From: Georhizobium profundi
Lineage (GTDB): Bacteria; Pseudomonadota; Alphaproteobacteria; Rhizobiales; Rhizobiaceae
Assembly: GCF_003952725.1 (NCBI RefSeq)
Contig: NZ_CP032509.1
Location: 1,884,001-1,948,000 of the forward strand
Reading direction: 5' to 3'
DNA: 64,000 nt
The notes below the pieces were generated by a model. It did no database searches and was not told the DNA's origin. It worked only from the letters and a program-made list of their open reading frames with translations. How positions within the stretch are numbered: the stretch's first letter is position 1; every line of letters starts with the position of its first letter. This document shows positions 26,561 to 36,283 of the stretch, piece after piece. Made by a program: the position numbers and the translations under genes.

Positions 26561-28558
26561 ATGGCTATGTTCAAAAAAATCCTGATCGCCAATCGTGGTG
26601 AGATCGCCTGCCGGGTCATCAAGACGGCGCGCCGGTTCGGCATAAAGACGGTTGCCGTTCATTCAGACGCAGACCGCGATGCACTGCACGTCAAGCTGGC
26701 CGACGAGGCGGTCCGTATCGGCCCGGCGCCATCATCTGAAAGCTATCTGCGGGCGGATGCGATCGTAGCGGCCGCGCTCAAAAGCGGCGCCGAAGCGGTC
26801 CATCCGGGCTACGGGTTCCTGTCGGAGAATGCCGAGTTCGTCGAAGCGGTCGAAGCGGCGGGCCTCTCCTTCATCGGGCCATCGGCTAAGGCGATCCGCG
26901 CCATGGGGCTCAAGGATGCCGCAAAGCAGCTGATGGAGCGGGCCAAGGTGCCGGTCGTTCCCGGTTACCATGGTGACGCGCAGGAACTGGTGATTCTCGC
27001 CGGCAAGGCGAACGAGATCGGCTTTCCTGTGCTGATCAAGGCGCGGGCGGGTGGCGGCGGCAAGGGCATGCGGCGCGTGGACCGGCAAGCGGAATTCGCC
27101 GATGCCCTGTCATCGGCCAAGCGCGAAGCGCGCGCCTCCTTCGGCGACGATCGCGTGCTGGTCGAGAAATATGTGGCCAAACCGCGCCACATCGAGATCC
27201 AGGTCTTCGGCGACAGCCATGGCAATGTCGTGCACCTTTTCGAGCGCGATTGCTCGCTCCAGCGGCGCCATCAGAAGGTGATCGAGGAAGCGCCGGCGCC
27301 CGGCATGACAGCCGAAATGCGCGCCGCCATGGGCGAGGCAGCGGTGAAGGCCGCGCAGGCGATCGATTATGTCGGTGCGGGCACGGTGGAATTCATCGTC
27401 GATGCGTCCGAGGGTCTCAGGCCGGACCGCTTCTGGTTCATGGAAATGAACACGCGGCTTCAGGTGGAGCATCCGGTCACGGAAATGATCACCGGGCTCG
27501 ATCTGGTCGAATGGCAATTGCGTGTGGCGGCCGGTGAGCCGCTGCCGAAGCAGCAGGACGAATTGTCGATCCATGGCTGGGCATTCGAGGCGCGCCTTTA
27601 CGCCGAGGATGCGGCCAGGAACTTCATGCCGGCCACCGGTACCATCGCGCATCTGAAGTTTCCGGAAGCGTCGGTGCGGGTCGACAGTGGTGTTGCCGCT
27701 GGCGATGCGATCACGCCCTTCTACGACCCGATGATCGCCAAGCTGATCGTACACGGGGCCGATCGCGCCGAGGCACTCTCGCGTTTGCAGGATGCGCTCG
27801 TGCAGACCGAAATCGTCGGCACCGTCACCAATCTCGATTTTCTCCATGCGCTTGCGTCCCACGCTGGTTTCGCGGAAGGCGAGGTGGACACCGGGCTGAT
27901 CGATCGCGAGCTTGGAGAATTGACGGCAACGCCAAGCCCATCGCCGATGGCGCGGGCCGCTGCTGCCATACTGGCTTCCGGAATGCAGGCTCGAAAGAGC
28001 GGCGATCCTTTCGACGATCTGGGCCCCTGGCTTCTGTGGGGCGCGCCCGAACGGGACGTTGTGCTTTCCCAAGCTGGCGAGCAGCGGAGCCTGCGCGTCG
28101 CGCAACTCGGCAAGGATCGCTACCGTGTTGCCGACGAGGACGATCCGCCGGTCGACCTTCAGCTGATCGAAGCGGGGGAGGGTGTATTCAGGCTGGTCGA
28201 CGGCGCGCATGCGGTGACCATTCGTGTGGTTCAGGGAAGCGGCCGCATCGCGATCATTCGAGATCATGCGGTTGCCGAGTTCACGATCGTCGACGAACTC
28301 CATGCTGGAGAGGACGAAGGTGCGGGCGAGGACGTGCTGCGCGCGCCCATGCCTGGCGTGGTCAAGCAAATCTTCAAGGGTGCGGATGCGCCGGTCGAAA
28401 AGGGCGATATCCTGGTCGTGATGGAAGCGATGAAAATGGAGATGACGCTTGCGGCGCCACGGGCCGGTGTGATCGCGGAAATCTTCCACCGCGAGGGTGC
28501 ACAGGTCAGCGAGGGTACGATGCTTCTCCGGTTGGCTGAAGAGGAGAAGCCGGCATGA
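26561..28558 (+). CDS. mccA: Methylcrotonoyl-CoA carboxylase, biotin carboxylase/carrier subunit
   Basis: The ATG at 26561 follows GGAGG at 7 bp and starts MAMFKKILIANRGEIACRVI, the standard biotin carboxylase opening. The 665-residue protein has the ATP-grasp region (KARAGGGGKGMR, FMEMNTRLQVEHPVTEMITG) and a C-terminal biotinyl domain with the biotin-attachment lysine K625 in VMEAMKMEM. It works with MccB. The DUF924 gene starts inside its stop (ATGA). No hydroxymethylglutaryl-CoA lyase gene is in the window. Confidence 0.94.
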   Translation: MAMFKKILIANRGEIACRVIKTARRFGIKTVAVHSDADRDALHVKLADEAVRIGPAPSSESYLRADAIVAAALKSGAEAVHPGYGFLSENAEFVEAVEAAGLSFIGPSAKAIRAMGLKDAAKQLMERAKVPVVPGYHGDAQELVILAGKANEIGFPVLIKARAGGGGKGMRRVDRQAEFADALSSAKREARASFGDDRVLVEKYVAKPRHIEIQVFGDSHGNVVHLFERDCSLQRRHQKVIEEAPAPGMTAEMRAAMGEAAVKAAQAIDYVGAGTVEFIVDASEGLRPDRFWFMEMNTRLQVEHPVTEMITGLDLVEWQLRVAAGEPLPKQQDELSIHGWAFEARLYAEDAARNFMPATGTIAHLKFPEASVRVDSGVAAGDAITPFYDPMIAKLIVHGADRAEALSRLQDALVQTEIVGTVTNLDFLHALASHAGFAEGEVDTGLIDRELGELTATPSPSPMARAAAAILASGMQARKSGDPFDDLGPWLLWGAPERDVVLSQAGEQRSLRVAQLGKDRYRVADEDDPPVDLQLIEAGEGVFRLVDGAHAVTIRVVQGSGRIAIIRDHAVAEFTIVDELHAGEDEGAGEDVLRAPMPGVVKQIFKGADAPVEKGDILVVMEAMKMEMTLAAPRAGVIAEIFHREGAQVSEGTMLLRLAEEEKPA

Positions 28559-29136
28559 GTGCCAAGTCTGCACCAAGCGACGAAGCGGGATCGATGGCAA
28601 CGCCCGTGGACATCCTCGATTTCTGGTTCGACACGCTGACGCCGGAAGACTGGTTCAAGAAAAGCGATCAAACCGATGCAATCATTCGCGAAAAATTCGC
28701 TGCCACGCATCTGTCGCTTGCTCGGCGCATCCTTGATGGCTGGCGTGTAGACGCAGATGCGCGGCTAGCGCTGATCATCGTCTTGGACCAGTTTCCCCGC
28801 AATATCTACCGCGAAACGCCGCTTGCCTTTGCGACGGACGGCCTCGCGCTGCGGGAAGCGCGCCGTGCGGTCGATGCCGGGCTCGACAAGGCCGTCGCGG
28901 ATGACCGCCGCGTGTTCTTCTACATGCCGTTCGAACACTCGGAAAACCTTGCCGACCAGAACCGTGCCGTCAGCCTGATCAGCGCGCTCGGCGACGAGAC
29001 CTACACGAAATACGCCGAGGCCCACCGCGACGTCATCGTCGAGTTCGGCCGCTTTCCTCACCGCAATCAGATCCTTGGTCGAACTTCGACGCCGGCGGAG
29101 CAACGTTACCTGGAAAAGCCCGGCTCCGGTTTTTGA
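28555..29136 (+). CDS. DUF924 family protein
   Basis: This 193-residue protein carries the DUF924 signature: VDILDFWFDTLTPEDWFKKSD, LIIVLDQFPRNIYRETPLAFATDG and FYMPFEHSENLADQNRAV. The family is all-helical, related to TPR folds, and of unknown role. Translational overlap with mccA puts it in the leucine operon, a position often given to hmgL. That does not show it takes part in the pathway. Confidence 0.88.
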   Translation: MSAKSAPSDEAGSMATPVDILDFWFDTLTPEDWFKKSDQTDAIIREKFAATHLSLARRILDGWRVDADARLALIIVLDQFPRNIYRETPLAFATDGLALREARRAVDAGLDKAVADDRRVFFYMPFEHSENLADQNRAVSLISALGDETYTKYAEAHRDVIVEFGRFPHRNQILGRTSTPAEQRYLEKPGSGF

Positions 29137-29146
29137 AGCTGCGCGT

Positions 29147-32008
29147 CTATTCGAGGTCTGGCAGGTACATCCAGCCACCGCGCGCGGCGGTAAATCGCCC
29201 GGAATTGCGTATCCCCGCCTGTGGCAGAACCATACCAAGCATCGCGTTGTCGGTTCTGATCTCTGCAATGTAATCGCAATTGTAGCCCGCCTGGCCGGCT
29301 CCACTTGCCGACGCGCAGCCCAGTTTCTCAAAATAGGCAAGCGTCAGGTTCACTTCGCCTATCACTTGGTTCATCGCTTCACCGATCATGTTCAACGGGT
29401 TGGGCTGACCGAAAGGATCGTCGGGAAACATGCTTCCCATCCCATTGAAGTTGGCTGTTCCCTGCCGGTAGTAGGCAAGGATGGCCATCGCCATGTCCTT
29501 GGCGCTCGGTTCACCCGAATTGCTGGAGCCGACCGCATCAACCGCCGTTGGGCCGCTTGAGTCGACGATTTCCATCGATGCCTGTTCCAGCGAGAAGATC
29601 GTCGTTTCCAGTATCTGGGCGTAAAACGGCGCGCCGCCGGCCAGTTCTTCCGGCGTCAGGTAGAGATAGGCCGCGTTGGTCACGCGCATGCGGGCATTGT
29701 CGCCCGGCTCGATCGTAGTCAGATAGGCTTGGAATTCCCCGGCAACCTCCATGCTGTCCAGCAGGCTATTCCGCGTCTGATAAAGCTCCATCGACAGTTC
29801 CGAGACACCGGCGATCGGCAACCCGCGGTTACGCAGATCGGTCAGGAAGGTCGTGCGTTGCTCCAGCCCGTTCAACGCCGAGAGCGCAGCCAGGTTCATG
29901 CCCAATTCCGCCTCCTCGCTGCGTATGGCGGCGATCAAGGGCGCGGCGATCTGGGCAGCCTTTGTGCCGATCCTCTCCATTGCCGATCGATGCTCGTCAC
30001 CTTCCATTGGAGATTGTGCAACGGCCTCGACGATTTCGGCGAATTCCGCGAGCGTCGCTTCACCGTCCGTCATGGCTTCGGCGCGGGCGATGCGATCGAA
30101 CAACAGGCCTATTTCGATACGGTCCCTGCGCGCCGCATAGGCGGTCTCGAAGCGCGCCGCTTCCTCGGCGGTCACGTCGTCCAGCCGATCTGCGGCGTCG
30201 AGGCGAATTGTAGCAAGACGCGTCTCTGCCGCCGTATCTTCGCCCATGGCGCTCAATTCCTCGACCGTGGCGTCGATCCAGGCGACCGACTCCCGACGGT
30301 CGATCATCGCCGTGGTGATGCCTGCATAAGCGTTCTGCAGCGTGAAGGCATGAGCAATGGAGGCGACGTTCGCGATCTTGATGCCGAACCGTCGCGGGCA
30401 ATCGCGCTGCAGGAAGAAGCCGATCTCCCGGCGTTCCACCGGATCGGTCATGAACATATAGGGCAGGCCGAAAACTGGTTCGAAGACGCTGTCTTCGAAG
30501 ATCGGCAGCATGGCTTTCAGCGCATTTTCGACGCTCTGCCGGTCCAGGTCGTCGCCATTGAACGGTGCGGCCCAATCGGCGAGCATTTGGCATTGGCGCT
30601 CCATTGACGAGGCCGCTGCAAAGGCGCCGCCGATACCCGGTCCGAACCGCTTCGGAGGCGTTTCTCCGCTTGTCATGGCGGATTGTACAGCAGCATCCAC
30701 TCTCCGGAAAAACCGCGCATGTCGATCGCCTAATTCGGCAACGCGATTGATCTCTTCCGAAAAACGGCCTCCCTGCACGACACGAACGCCAAGTTCCTCG
30801 CCGACTGTTTCCGGCATCACGATCAGCCAGTGGCGATGCACCGCGCTTTGGGAATTCTGAGGGCGGTGAATACCCTCGGCGAGCCGCGCGCCGATCGGCG
30901 CCATGACGATCTTAGCGCCCTCGGCGTGGATCGGGGCAAGAGAAATGACGAGCTTGTCCTGCTCGGCGACCGGGCGGTTTGCCGGATGCCCCAGCCGCAG
31001 TTCGCCCTGGAGAGCTTTGCCGTCATGGGCGAGGACGAGGACGTAGCTCGATTCCAGGCGGTCCATCGGCGGAATGTCCGTCGCGCCCGCCCAATTGCCG
31101 GCAAGCGCCGCACCAACATCCGGCATCTGCGGATCGCCGGTTCGCGTGAGTTGGAAGTCGCGGCATCGTGCACCGTTCTGGCCCACGGTCCCCGCAAGCG
31201 TCTGGCCTGCGGCATCAAGGCGCGCTGATACGGTCTTCAGGCTGCGGTTCGAATTGTCGAGCTTCATCAATTGCTGCAGGGCGATCGTTGTGCCGATGAC
31301 GTTGCCTGTCATGATCACGGGGGAGGGCGGGAAGACTGGGCCGTCATAGGCAAGTTTGGCGACCAGACCTTCGCCGTCCTGCAAGATCGTTGCGGTAAGC
31401 GGCACGGTTTCCGGGCGCTGCCTGGGACCGCACACGATTTCGCCGCGCCACGTGCCGGCCGCCGCGCCACCCGACACCGGCGCGAAATCGAAGTCGACCG
31501 AAGCTTGGGTCTGCGCTCCGCTTTCGTCGAGACGACGTACCACGAAATTCTCGGTTCCGCCGCATCCCGGCATTGTGCCGCTGATCACCAGGCCGTTGTC
31601 GTGCATGCTGCCCTGGAGCGTCAGCGCCTGGATGCCGCTCGGTCGTTCCACCCAGTCAGATGGGAGAAGCATGAAACGTCCATCGGCCGCCTGTCTGCCA
31701 AGCACCGCGTAAGAGCCCTCTCGGCCGTCGGGCAAGGTGAACGTGAAGAGGCCCGTCGGGCCGGTGTCGCCAGTGGATAAGGTCAACTCGAAGGTGGAGC
31801 TTTCGGCCTGTAAGCAGGTGTACGTGCCGCTCCAACGCCCGTTAAGAGTTGCTGGGCCCGCATCTGCTTGCGCCTGAGCGGTGGCGGGCGTGAGCAATGC
31901 GCAGAGGCTCATCATCGCTGCGACCAAACCGGCTAGCCGCCTTGCGGCCACAAAAGTGCAGTCGACATCAGCCCAAGCCTTCGTCGCCAAGAACGTGCGC
32001 CGTTGCAT
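29147..32008 (-). CDS. Large secreted protein with repeated beta domains, unknown
   Basis: The 953-residue product has an N-terminal region with a hydrophobic segment (LAGLVAAMMSLCALLTPATA, about 27-46) that is probably an export signal. Three segments then repeat a G-x-W-x-G pattern: LNGRWSGTYTCLQ (about 55), AAGTWRGEIVCGP (about 186) and LAGNWAGATDIPP (about 300), suggesting three related lipocalin-like beta domains. From about residue 430 the protein is mostly helical (long E/A/R runs), with scattered cysteines. No family was recognised and no enzyme motif is evident. It faces away from the dehydrogenase downstream and overlaps no neighbour. Confidence 0.7.
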   Translation of the reverse strand: MQRRTFLATKAWADVDCTFVAARRLAGLVAAMMSLCALLTPATAQAQADAGPATLNGRWSGTYTCLQAESSTFELTLSTGDTGPTGLFTFTLPDGREGSYAVLGRQAADGRFMLLPSDWVERPSGIQALTLQGSMHDNGLVISGTMPGCGGTENFVVRRLDESGAQTQASVDFDFAPVSGGAAAGTWRGEIVCGPRQRPETVPLTATILQDGEGLVAKLAYDGPVFPPSPVIMTGNVIGTTIALQQLMKLDNSNRSLKTVSARLDAAGQTLAGTVGQNGARCRDFQLTRTGDPQMPDVGAALAGNWAGATDIPPMDRLESSYVLVLAHDGKALQGELRLGHPANRPVAEQDKLVISLAPIHAEGAKIVMAPIGARLAEGIHRPQNSQSAVHRHWLIVMPETVGEELGVRVVQGGRFSEEINRVAELGDRHARFFRRVDAAVQSAMTSGETPPKRFGPGIGGAFAAASSMERQCQMLADWAAPFNGDDLDRQSVENALKAMLPIFEDSVFEPVFGLPYMFMTDPVERREIGFFLQRDCPRRFGIKIANVASIAHAFTLQNAYAGITTAMIDRRESVAWIDATVEELSAMGEDTAAETRLATIRLDAADRLDDVTAEEAARFETAYAARRDRIEIGLLFDRIARAEAMTDGEATLAEFAEIVEAVAQSPMEGDEHRSAMERIGTKAAQIAAPLIAAIRSEEAELGMNLAALSALNGLEQRTTFLTDLRNRGLPIAGVSELSMELYQTRNSLLDSMEVAGEFQAYLTTIEPGDNARMRVTNAAYLYLTPEELAGGAPFYAQILETTIFSLEQASMEIVDSSGPTAVDAVGSSNSGEPSAKDMAMAILAYYRQGTANFNGMGSMFPDDPFGQPNPLNMIGEAMNQVIGEVNLTLAYFEKLGCASASGAGQAGYNCDYIAEIRTDNAMLGMVLPQAGIRNSGRFTAARGGWMYLPDLE

Positions 32009-32240
32009 AATGCCTCTCCGAATGGGCCCACATCCGCCACTTCAGAATTAAAGGCGGCAACGGAGAGCCCGGCAACGGACCTTTGTCGCAAGACCGTCGC
32101 GCGTATCGATCGGCGTGTCGCAAACAGGCTGTTGCGCGGCGCGGAGCCCTTGCATATTCGGCCAAACGTGTGGCCCACTTGCGCGCACGATCCATCGCCT
32201 CCAGGCGTGACGACAATTCGGATATCGGGGTTCAGAATCA

Positions 32241-34751
32241 ATGAAGGACAGAGCGCGCGCGGTGGTCATCGGGGGCGGCGTCGTCGGGGTGTCGACGCTC
32301 TACCATCTCGCCAAGAAGGGTTGGGCAGACAGCGTTCTAATCGAGCGCAAGGAGCTGACGTCCGGCTCGACCTGGCATGCGGCAGGCCTGCTGCCGCTCT
32401 TCAACATGAGCTATTCGGTCGGCCAGATCCACAAATACTCGGTCAAGTTCTACCAGGAGCTTCAGGAGGAAACCGGCATGAATGTCGGCTTCTCCAAAGT
32501 GTCCAACATCCGCCTTGCGCGCACGAAGGACCGCTGGGACGAGTTTATGTATTATGCGGGCATTGCCGAAACGATCGGCGTGCCGCTCAACATTCTGACG
32601 CCCGAAGAGGTCAAGGAGATCTGGCCGCTTTGCGAGACCGACGGCATTCTGGGCGCGATCCAGCATCCCGATGACGGCTACATCCAGCCGGCCGACCTGA
32701 CGCAGGCGCTGGCCAAGGGCGCCCGCGACCGGGGCGCCACGATCTATCGCAACACGACGGTCACCGCGATCGAAAGCCAGCCGGACGGCACCTGGCTCGT
32801 GCGCACCGACAAGGGCGACATCGTCGCCGATCATGTCGTTTCGGCGACGGGGAACTTCGCGCGCAACACCGGTGCCATGGTCGGCCTCAACGTGCCGGTC
32901 ATTCCCGTCGAGCATCAGTACATCGTGACCGAGCCGCACCCAGCGATCGTCGAGCGGCGCAAGCAGGGCTTGCCCGAAATGGGCGTGCTGCGCGAGAGCG
33001 ACAGTTCCTGGTACATGCGCGAGGAAAATGGCGGCCTGCTGCTTGGACCTTACGAGCAGGGCGCGCCGGTCTGCTATGTCGACGGCCCGAGTGCGGACAG
33101 CGAATATGAACTCTTCCAGGAAGACCTCGACCGACTGATGCCGCATATCGAGACGGCAATCACGCGCGTTCCGGCCTTCGGCGAAGTCGGTATCAAGAAG
33201 GTCTATAACGGCGCTATCGCCTATACACCGGACGGTTCGCCCATTGTCGGCCCGGCGCCCGGTCTCAAGAATTTCTGGCTGAACGAGGGCCATTCCTTCG
33301 GCATCACGGCCGCGGGCGGTGCCGGCTGGCAGCTCGCCGAATGGATCGTCGACGGCGAACCGACCATCGACATGATGGGCGTCGACCCGCGCCGGTTCGG
33401 TCCCTATGCGACCGAAGGCTACCTCAAGGAAAAGAACGAGGAAGCCTATGCCAACGTCTTCACCATGCACTATCCCGACGAGGAGCGCGGTGCCGCACGT
33501 CCGCTGAAGACGACGCCCGTCTATGACCGGCTGAAGAGCCTCGGCGGGGTCTTCGGGTCCGTCTATGGCTGGGAGCGGGCGAACTGGTTCGCGCCGGAAG
33601 GCTATGCGGTGCCTGCCGAAGAGATCGGTGTTGGCGTCGATGTCCTCACCAACCACAATCACGCCGCACCCCTTGAAGACGGACGGATCGTGGAGCGCTG
33701 GTCTTTCCGCCGGTCAAACTATTTCGAGCATGTCGGCAACGAGGTGAAGAACGTCGCCGAGAATGTCGGCGTTCTCGACATGTCGGCTTTTGCAAAGTGC
33801 TGGATTTCCGGCCCCGGCGCGGAGGCGTGGCTGAATGCGATTCTCGCCAATGCTGTGCCGAAGAAGATCGGCCGTATCGCGCTTTGCCATCTGTTGACGA
33901 AGCACGGTGGCGTTCGTTCCGAATTCACCGTTTATCGCCAGCCGCAGGGCTTCTATCTCGTCTCGGCCGGCGCCTATGAGGCGCACGATCACGATATCCT
34001 GATGAAGCTCCTGCCGGCCGATGGCTCGGTGCAGATGATGCCGATGACGACGCAGTGGGGCGTGCTGGTCCTCGCCGGCCCGCGCTCGCGCGACGTGCTG
34101 CAGAAGCTGACCCGCGCGAGCCTTGCCAACGCCGATTTCTCCTGGTTGTCCGGCAAGGCGATCAATGTCGGACCGGCGACCGCGCATGCGCTCCGCGTCA
34201 ACTTCGTCGGTGAACTCGGCTGGGAACTGCATCACCCGATCGAGCAGCAGGTCGCCATCTTCGACCGGCTGATGGAGGCGGGCGCCGAATTCGGCATCAA
34301 GCCATTCGGCATCCGCGCGATGACCGCCATGGCGGTGGAGAAATCCTACCGTCTGATCCCGCGGGAATTGTCTATCGAATACAATGCTTACGAGTCCGGG
34401 CTCGATCGCTTCATTAAGCCGGAGAAGGGTGATTTCATCGGCCGCGATGCCGTGGTGAAGGCGAAGGATGCCGGCCTCAAATGGACCTTCGTGACGCTTG
34501 AGGTGGATGGCGTGACCGATGCCGATGCGCGCGGCAACGAAGCGATCTACCGGAACGGCGAGCTCGTCGGCCGCGCGACCCATGGCGCCTTCGGTTTCCG
34601 CATCGGAAAGTCGATCGCGCTCGCCATGGTCAGGCCCGACTGTGCGGCTGAGGGAACCGCTCTTGAAATCAAGATCTTGGGTCGGATTCATCAGGCGCGC
34701 GTGATCGCCGAGAGCCCCTATGATGCCGAGAATGTGAAACTGCGGGCCTGA
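32241..34751 (+). CDS. Dimethylglycine/sarcosine dehydrogenase-like flavoprotein
   Basis: The 836-residue product has the two-part build of dimethylglycine and sarcosine dehydrogenases. The N-terminal half is a DAO-type FAD domain (AVVIGGGVVGVSTLYHLAKK; GSTWHAAGLLPLF, the histidine region for covalent FAD). The C-terminal half is a GcvT-like THF-binding domain (LAGPRSRDVLQKL, GELGWELHHPIEQQ). Such enzymes oxidise an N-methyl group and hand the carbon to THF as methylene-THF. With the corrinoid demethylation genes 10 kb away, dimethylglycine or a similar N-methylated amino acid is the likely substrate, but it is not proven. Confidence 0.82.
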   Translation: MKDRARAVVIGGGVVGVSTLYHLAKKGWADSVLIERKELTSGSTWHAAGLLPLFNMSYSVGQIHKYSVKFYQELQEETGMNVGFSKVSNIRLARTKDRWDEFMYYAGIAETIGVPLNILTPEEVKEIWPLCETDGILGAIQHPDDGYIQPADLTQALAKGARDRGATIYRNTTVTAIESQPDGTWLVRTDKGDIVADHVVSATGNFARNTGAMVGLNVPVIPVEHQYIVTEPHPAIVERRKQGLPEMGVLRESDSSWYMREENGGLLLGPYEQGAPVCYVDGPSADSEYELFQEDLDRLMPHIETAITRVPAFGEVGIKKVYNGAIAYTPDGSPIVGPAPGLKNFWLNEGHSFGITAAGGAGWQLAEWIVDGEPTIDMMGVDPRRFGPYATEGYLKEKNEEAYANVFTMHYPDEERGAARPLKTTPVYDRLKSLGGVFGSVYGWERANWFAPEGYAVPAEEIGVGVDVLTNHNHAAPLEDGRIVERWSFRRSNYFEHVGNEVKNVAENVGVLDMSAFAKCWISGPGAEAWLNAILANAVPKKIGRIALCHLLTKHGGVRSEFTVYRQPQGFYLVSAGAYEAHDHDILMKLLPADGSVQMMPMTTQWGVLVLAGPRSRDVLQKLTRASLANADFSWLSGKAINVGPATAHALRVNFVGELGWELHHPIEQQVAIFDRLMEAGAEFGIKPFGIRAMTAMAVEKSYRLIPRELSIEYNAYESGLDRFIKPEKGDFIGRDAVVKAKDAGLKWTFVTLEVDGVTDADARGNEAIYRNGELVGRATHGAFGFRIGKSIALAMVRPDCAAEGTALEIKILGRIHQARVIAESPYDAENVKLRA

Positions 34752-34805
34752 GGATAAGCGGGTTGCACCCTTTGCGGTGACCGCGCCTTCAGGCATGCTT
34801 CCGGC

Positions 34806-35735
34806 ATGCGCTTGTCTGTCCAATCACAGAAAGGCATGCCGGGCACAATCAGAGGCTGGTTGTGGGCCCTTCCGCTGACGCTGGGTTTTCACACGCTTGG
34901 GTCGGGTCTCCCATCGTCTGCACTCGCGCAGGAAGACAACACCGTCGATGTCGAATTGGTTCTCGCCGTCGACGCGTCCTGGTCGATGGATTTCGAAGAG
35001 CAGATCATCCAGCGCGATGGCTATGCGAGCGCCTTTCGCTCCGAAGAGGTGATCGAGGCGATCATCTATGGCGGCTACGGTCGCGTGGCCGTGACCTATG
35101 TCGAATGGGCCGGCATGGGCTCGCAGGAAATCGTCGTCCCATGGACGCTGATCGACAGCGCCGAAGCCGCCCATGCCTTTGCCGATGCGCTGGAGCGCGG
35201 GACACCGCGCCATTTCCGCCGCACGTCCATTTCCGGAGCGATCAGCTTCTCGTCGCAGCTCTTCGACGAGAATGCGTTCGAAGGCCTGCGCAAGGTGATC
35301 GATATTTCCGGCGATGGGCCGAACAATCAGGGCGCTCCGGTGACACTTGCCCGTGATCGAGCGGTCGAAGCCGGCATCACCATCAACGGCTTGCCCCTGA
35401 TGACCAACGCGCCAGGCGAGACGATGGGCTATGCGATCGACAATCTCGATGGCTATTTCGCCGAGTGTGTCATCGGCGGAGGCGGTGCCTTCGTTATCCC
35501 CGTGACCTCCTGGCAGGAATTTCCGCAGGCGGTGCGGCGCAAGCTGGTGCTGGAACTCGCTGGAGCGATGCCCGGCGATCCGATCGATCCCGTTGGGTTC
35601 ACGAACCTGCGGCAGGCGAGGGATGTCCCGCCTGTCATTTCTGCCCAGGCGTCCAATCCGGCGGCCAGCGACGTCGATTGCCTGATCGGGGAGCGGATCT
35701 GGAATGATCGCAGGCAGATATGGAGCGTGCCCTGA
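34806..35735 (+). CDS. DUF1194 (von Willebrand A-like) secreted protein
   Basis: The 309-residue product has a signal-type N-terminus (GWLWALPLTLGFHTLGSGLP, then SSALAQ) and a vWA-like domain: VELVLAVDASWSMDFEEQ contains a metal-site DxSxS pattern, and VIDISGDGPNNQG is the second motif. DUF1194 proteins are common in alphaproteobacteria, and their role is not known. The SecDF gene lies downstream after one small gene, but no functional link is shown. Confidence 0.85.
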   Translation: MRLSVQSQKGMPGTIRGWLWALPLTLGFHTLGSGLPSSALAQEDNTVDVELVLAVDASWSMDFEEQIIQRDGYASAFRSEEVIEAIIYGGYGRVAVTYVEWAGMGSQEIVVPWTLIDSAEAAHAFADALERGTPRHFRRTSISGAISFSSQLFDENAFEGLRKVIDISGDGPNNQGAPVTLARDRAVEAGITINGLPLMTNAPGETMGYAIDNLDGYFAECVIGGGGAFVIPVTSWQEFPQAVRRKLVLELAGAMPGDPIDPVGFTNLRQARDVPPVISAQASNPAASDVDCLIGERIWNDRRQIWSVP

Positions 35736-35808
35736 GTGAGGTGCTTCCTTGGCAGCGGGCTTGCGAAGCGCTATGTGATGCGTGTTCCGACGAAGCGCGA
35801 CGTTTGAA

Positions 35809-36210
35809 ATGAACGAGACTCCTCGCAAGCAGGGCTGGACGACTGCCGTCGGTGCGTTTTTCGCAGCGACGCTTGCGCTCGCCTTCTCGCTGCTTGCGGT
35901 CGAGCAGTCGCGTATCGATCCGCTGCCCCGCCTCGCAGCGATTGGCTCCGAGGCAGCGCCGGGAACACCCTTTGAATTCGATCCGCTGCTCGCCACGTCG
36001 CATTATGCGATCCAGCCGCGCAGCAACGACCATGGCAAGGACGGCTCTCCGCCCGACCTTGCATCGGCCACGCTGCCCGATCAGCATTTTGCGATTTTCC
36101 GCCATGCGGTCGGCGCAGCGATGCTTGCGTCGGTCATCCGTCCTCGGCTTGCGTTTCACGCCGATGCGCGGGCGCCACCTGCCACGATCCTGACCTCCGC
36201 CACCCTTTGA
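35809..36210 (+). CDS. Small hypothetical protein with one membrane segment
   Basis: The ATG at 35809 gives 133 residues: a short basic N-terminus, one hydrophobic helix (TAVGAFFAATLALAFSLLAV, about 11-30), then a proline/alanine-rich soluble part. The ribosome site is weak. It lies between DUF1194 and SecDF. The call rests on an open frame and a plausible membrane segment only. Confidence 0.45.
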   Translation: MNETPRKQGWTTAVGAFFAATLALAFSLLAVEQSRIDPLPRLAAIGSEAAPGTPFEFDPLLATSHYAIQPRSNDHGKDGSPPDLASATLPDQHFAIFRHAVGAAMLASVIRPRLAFHADARAPPATILTSATL

Positions 36211-36283
36211 CGGAATTGCACCGAACGATCTCGCTGCGGGCTATTTGCCCTGCGGCGATGACGGTGCATGCAAGGATCCATCC

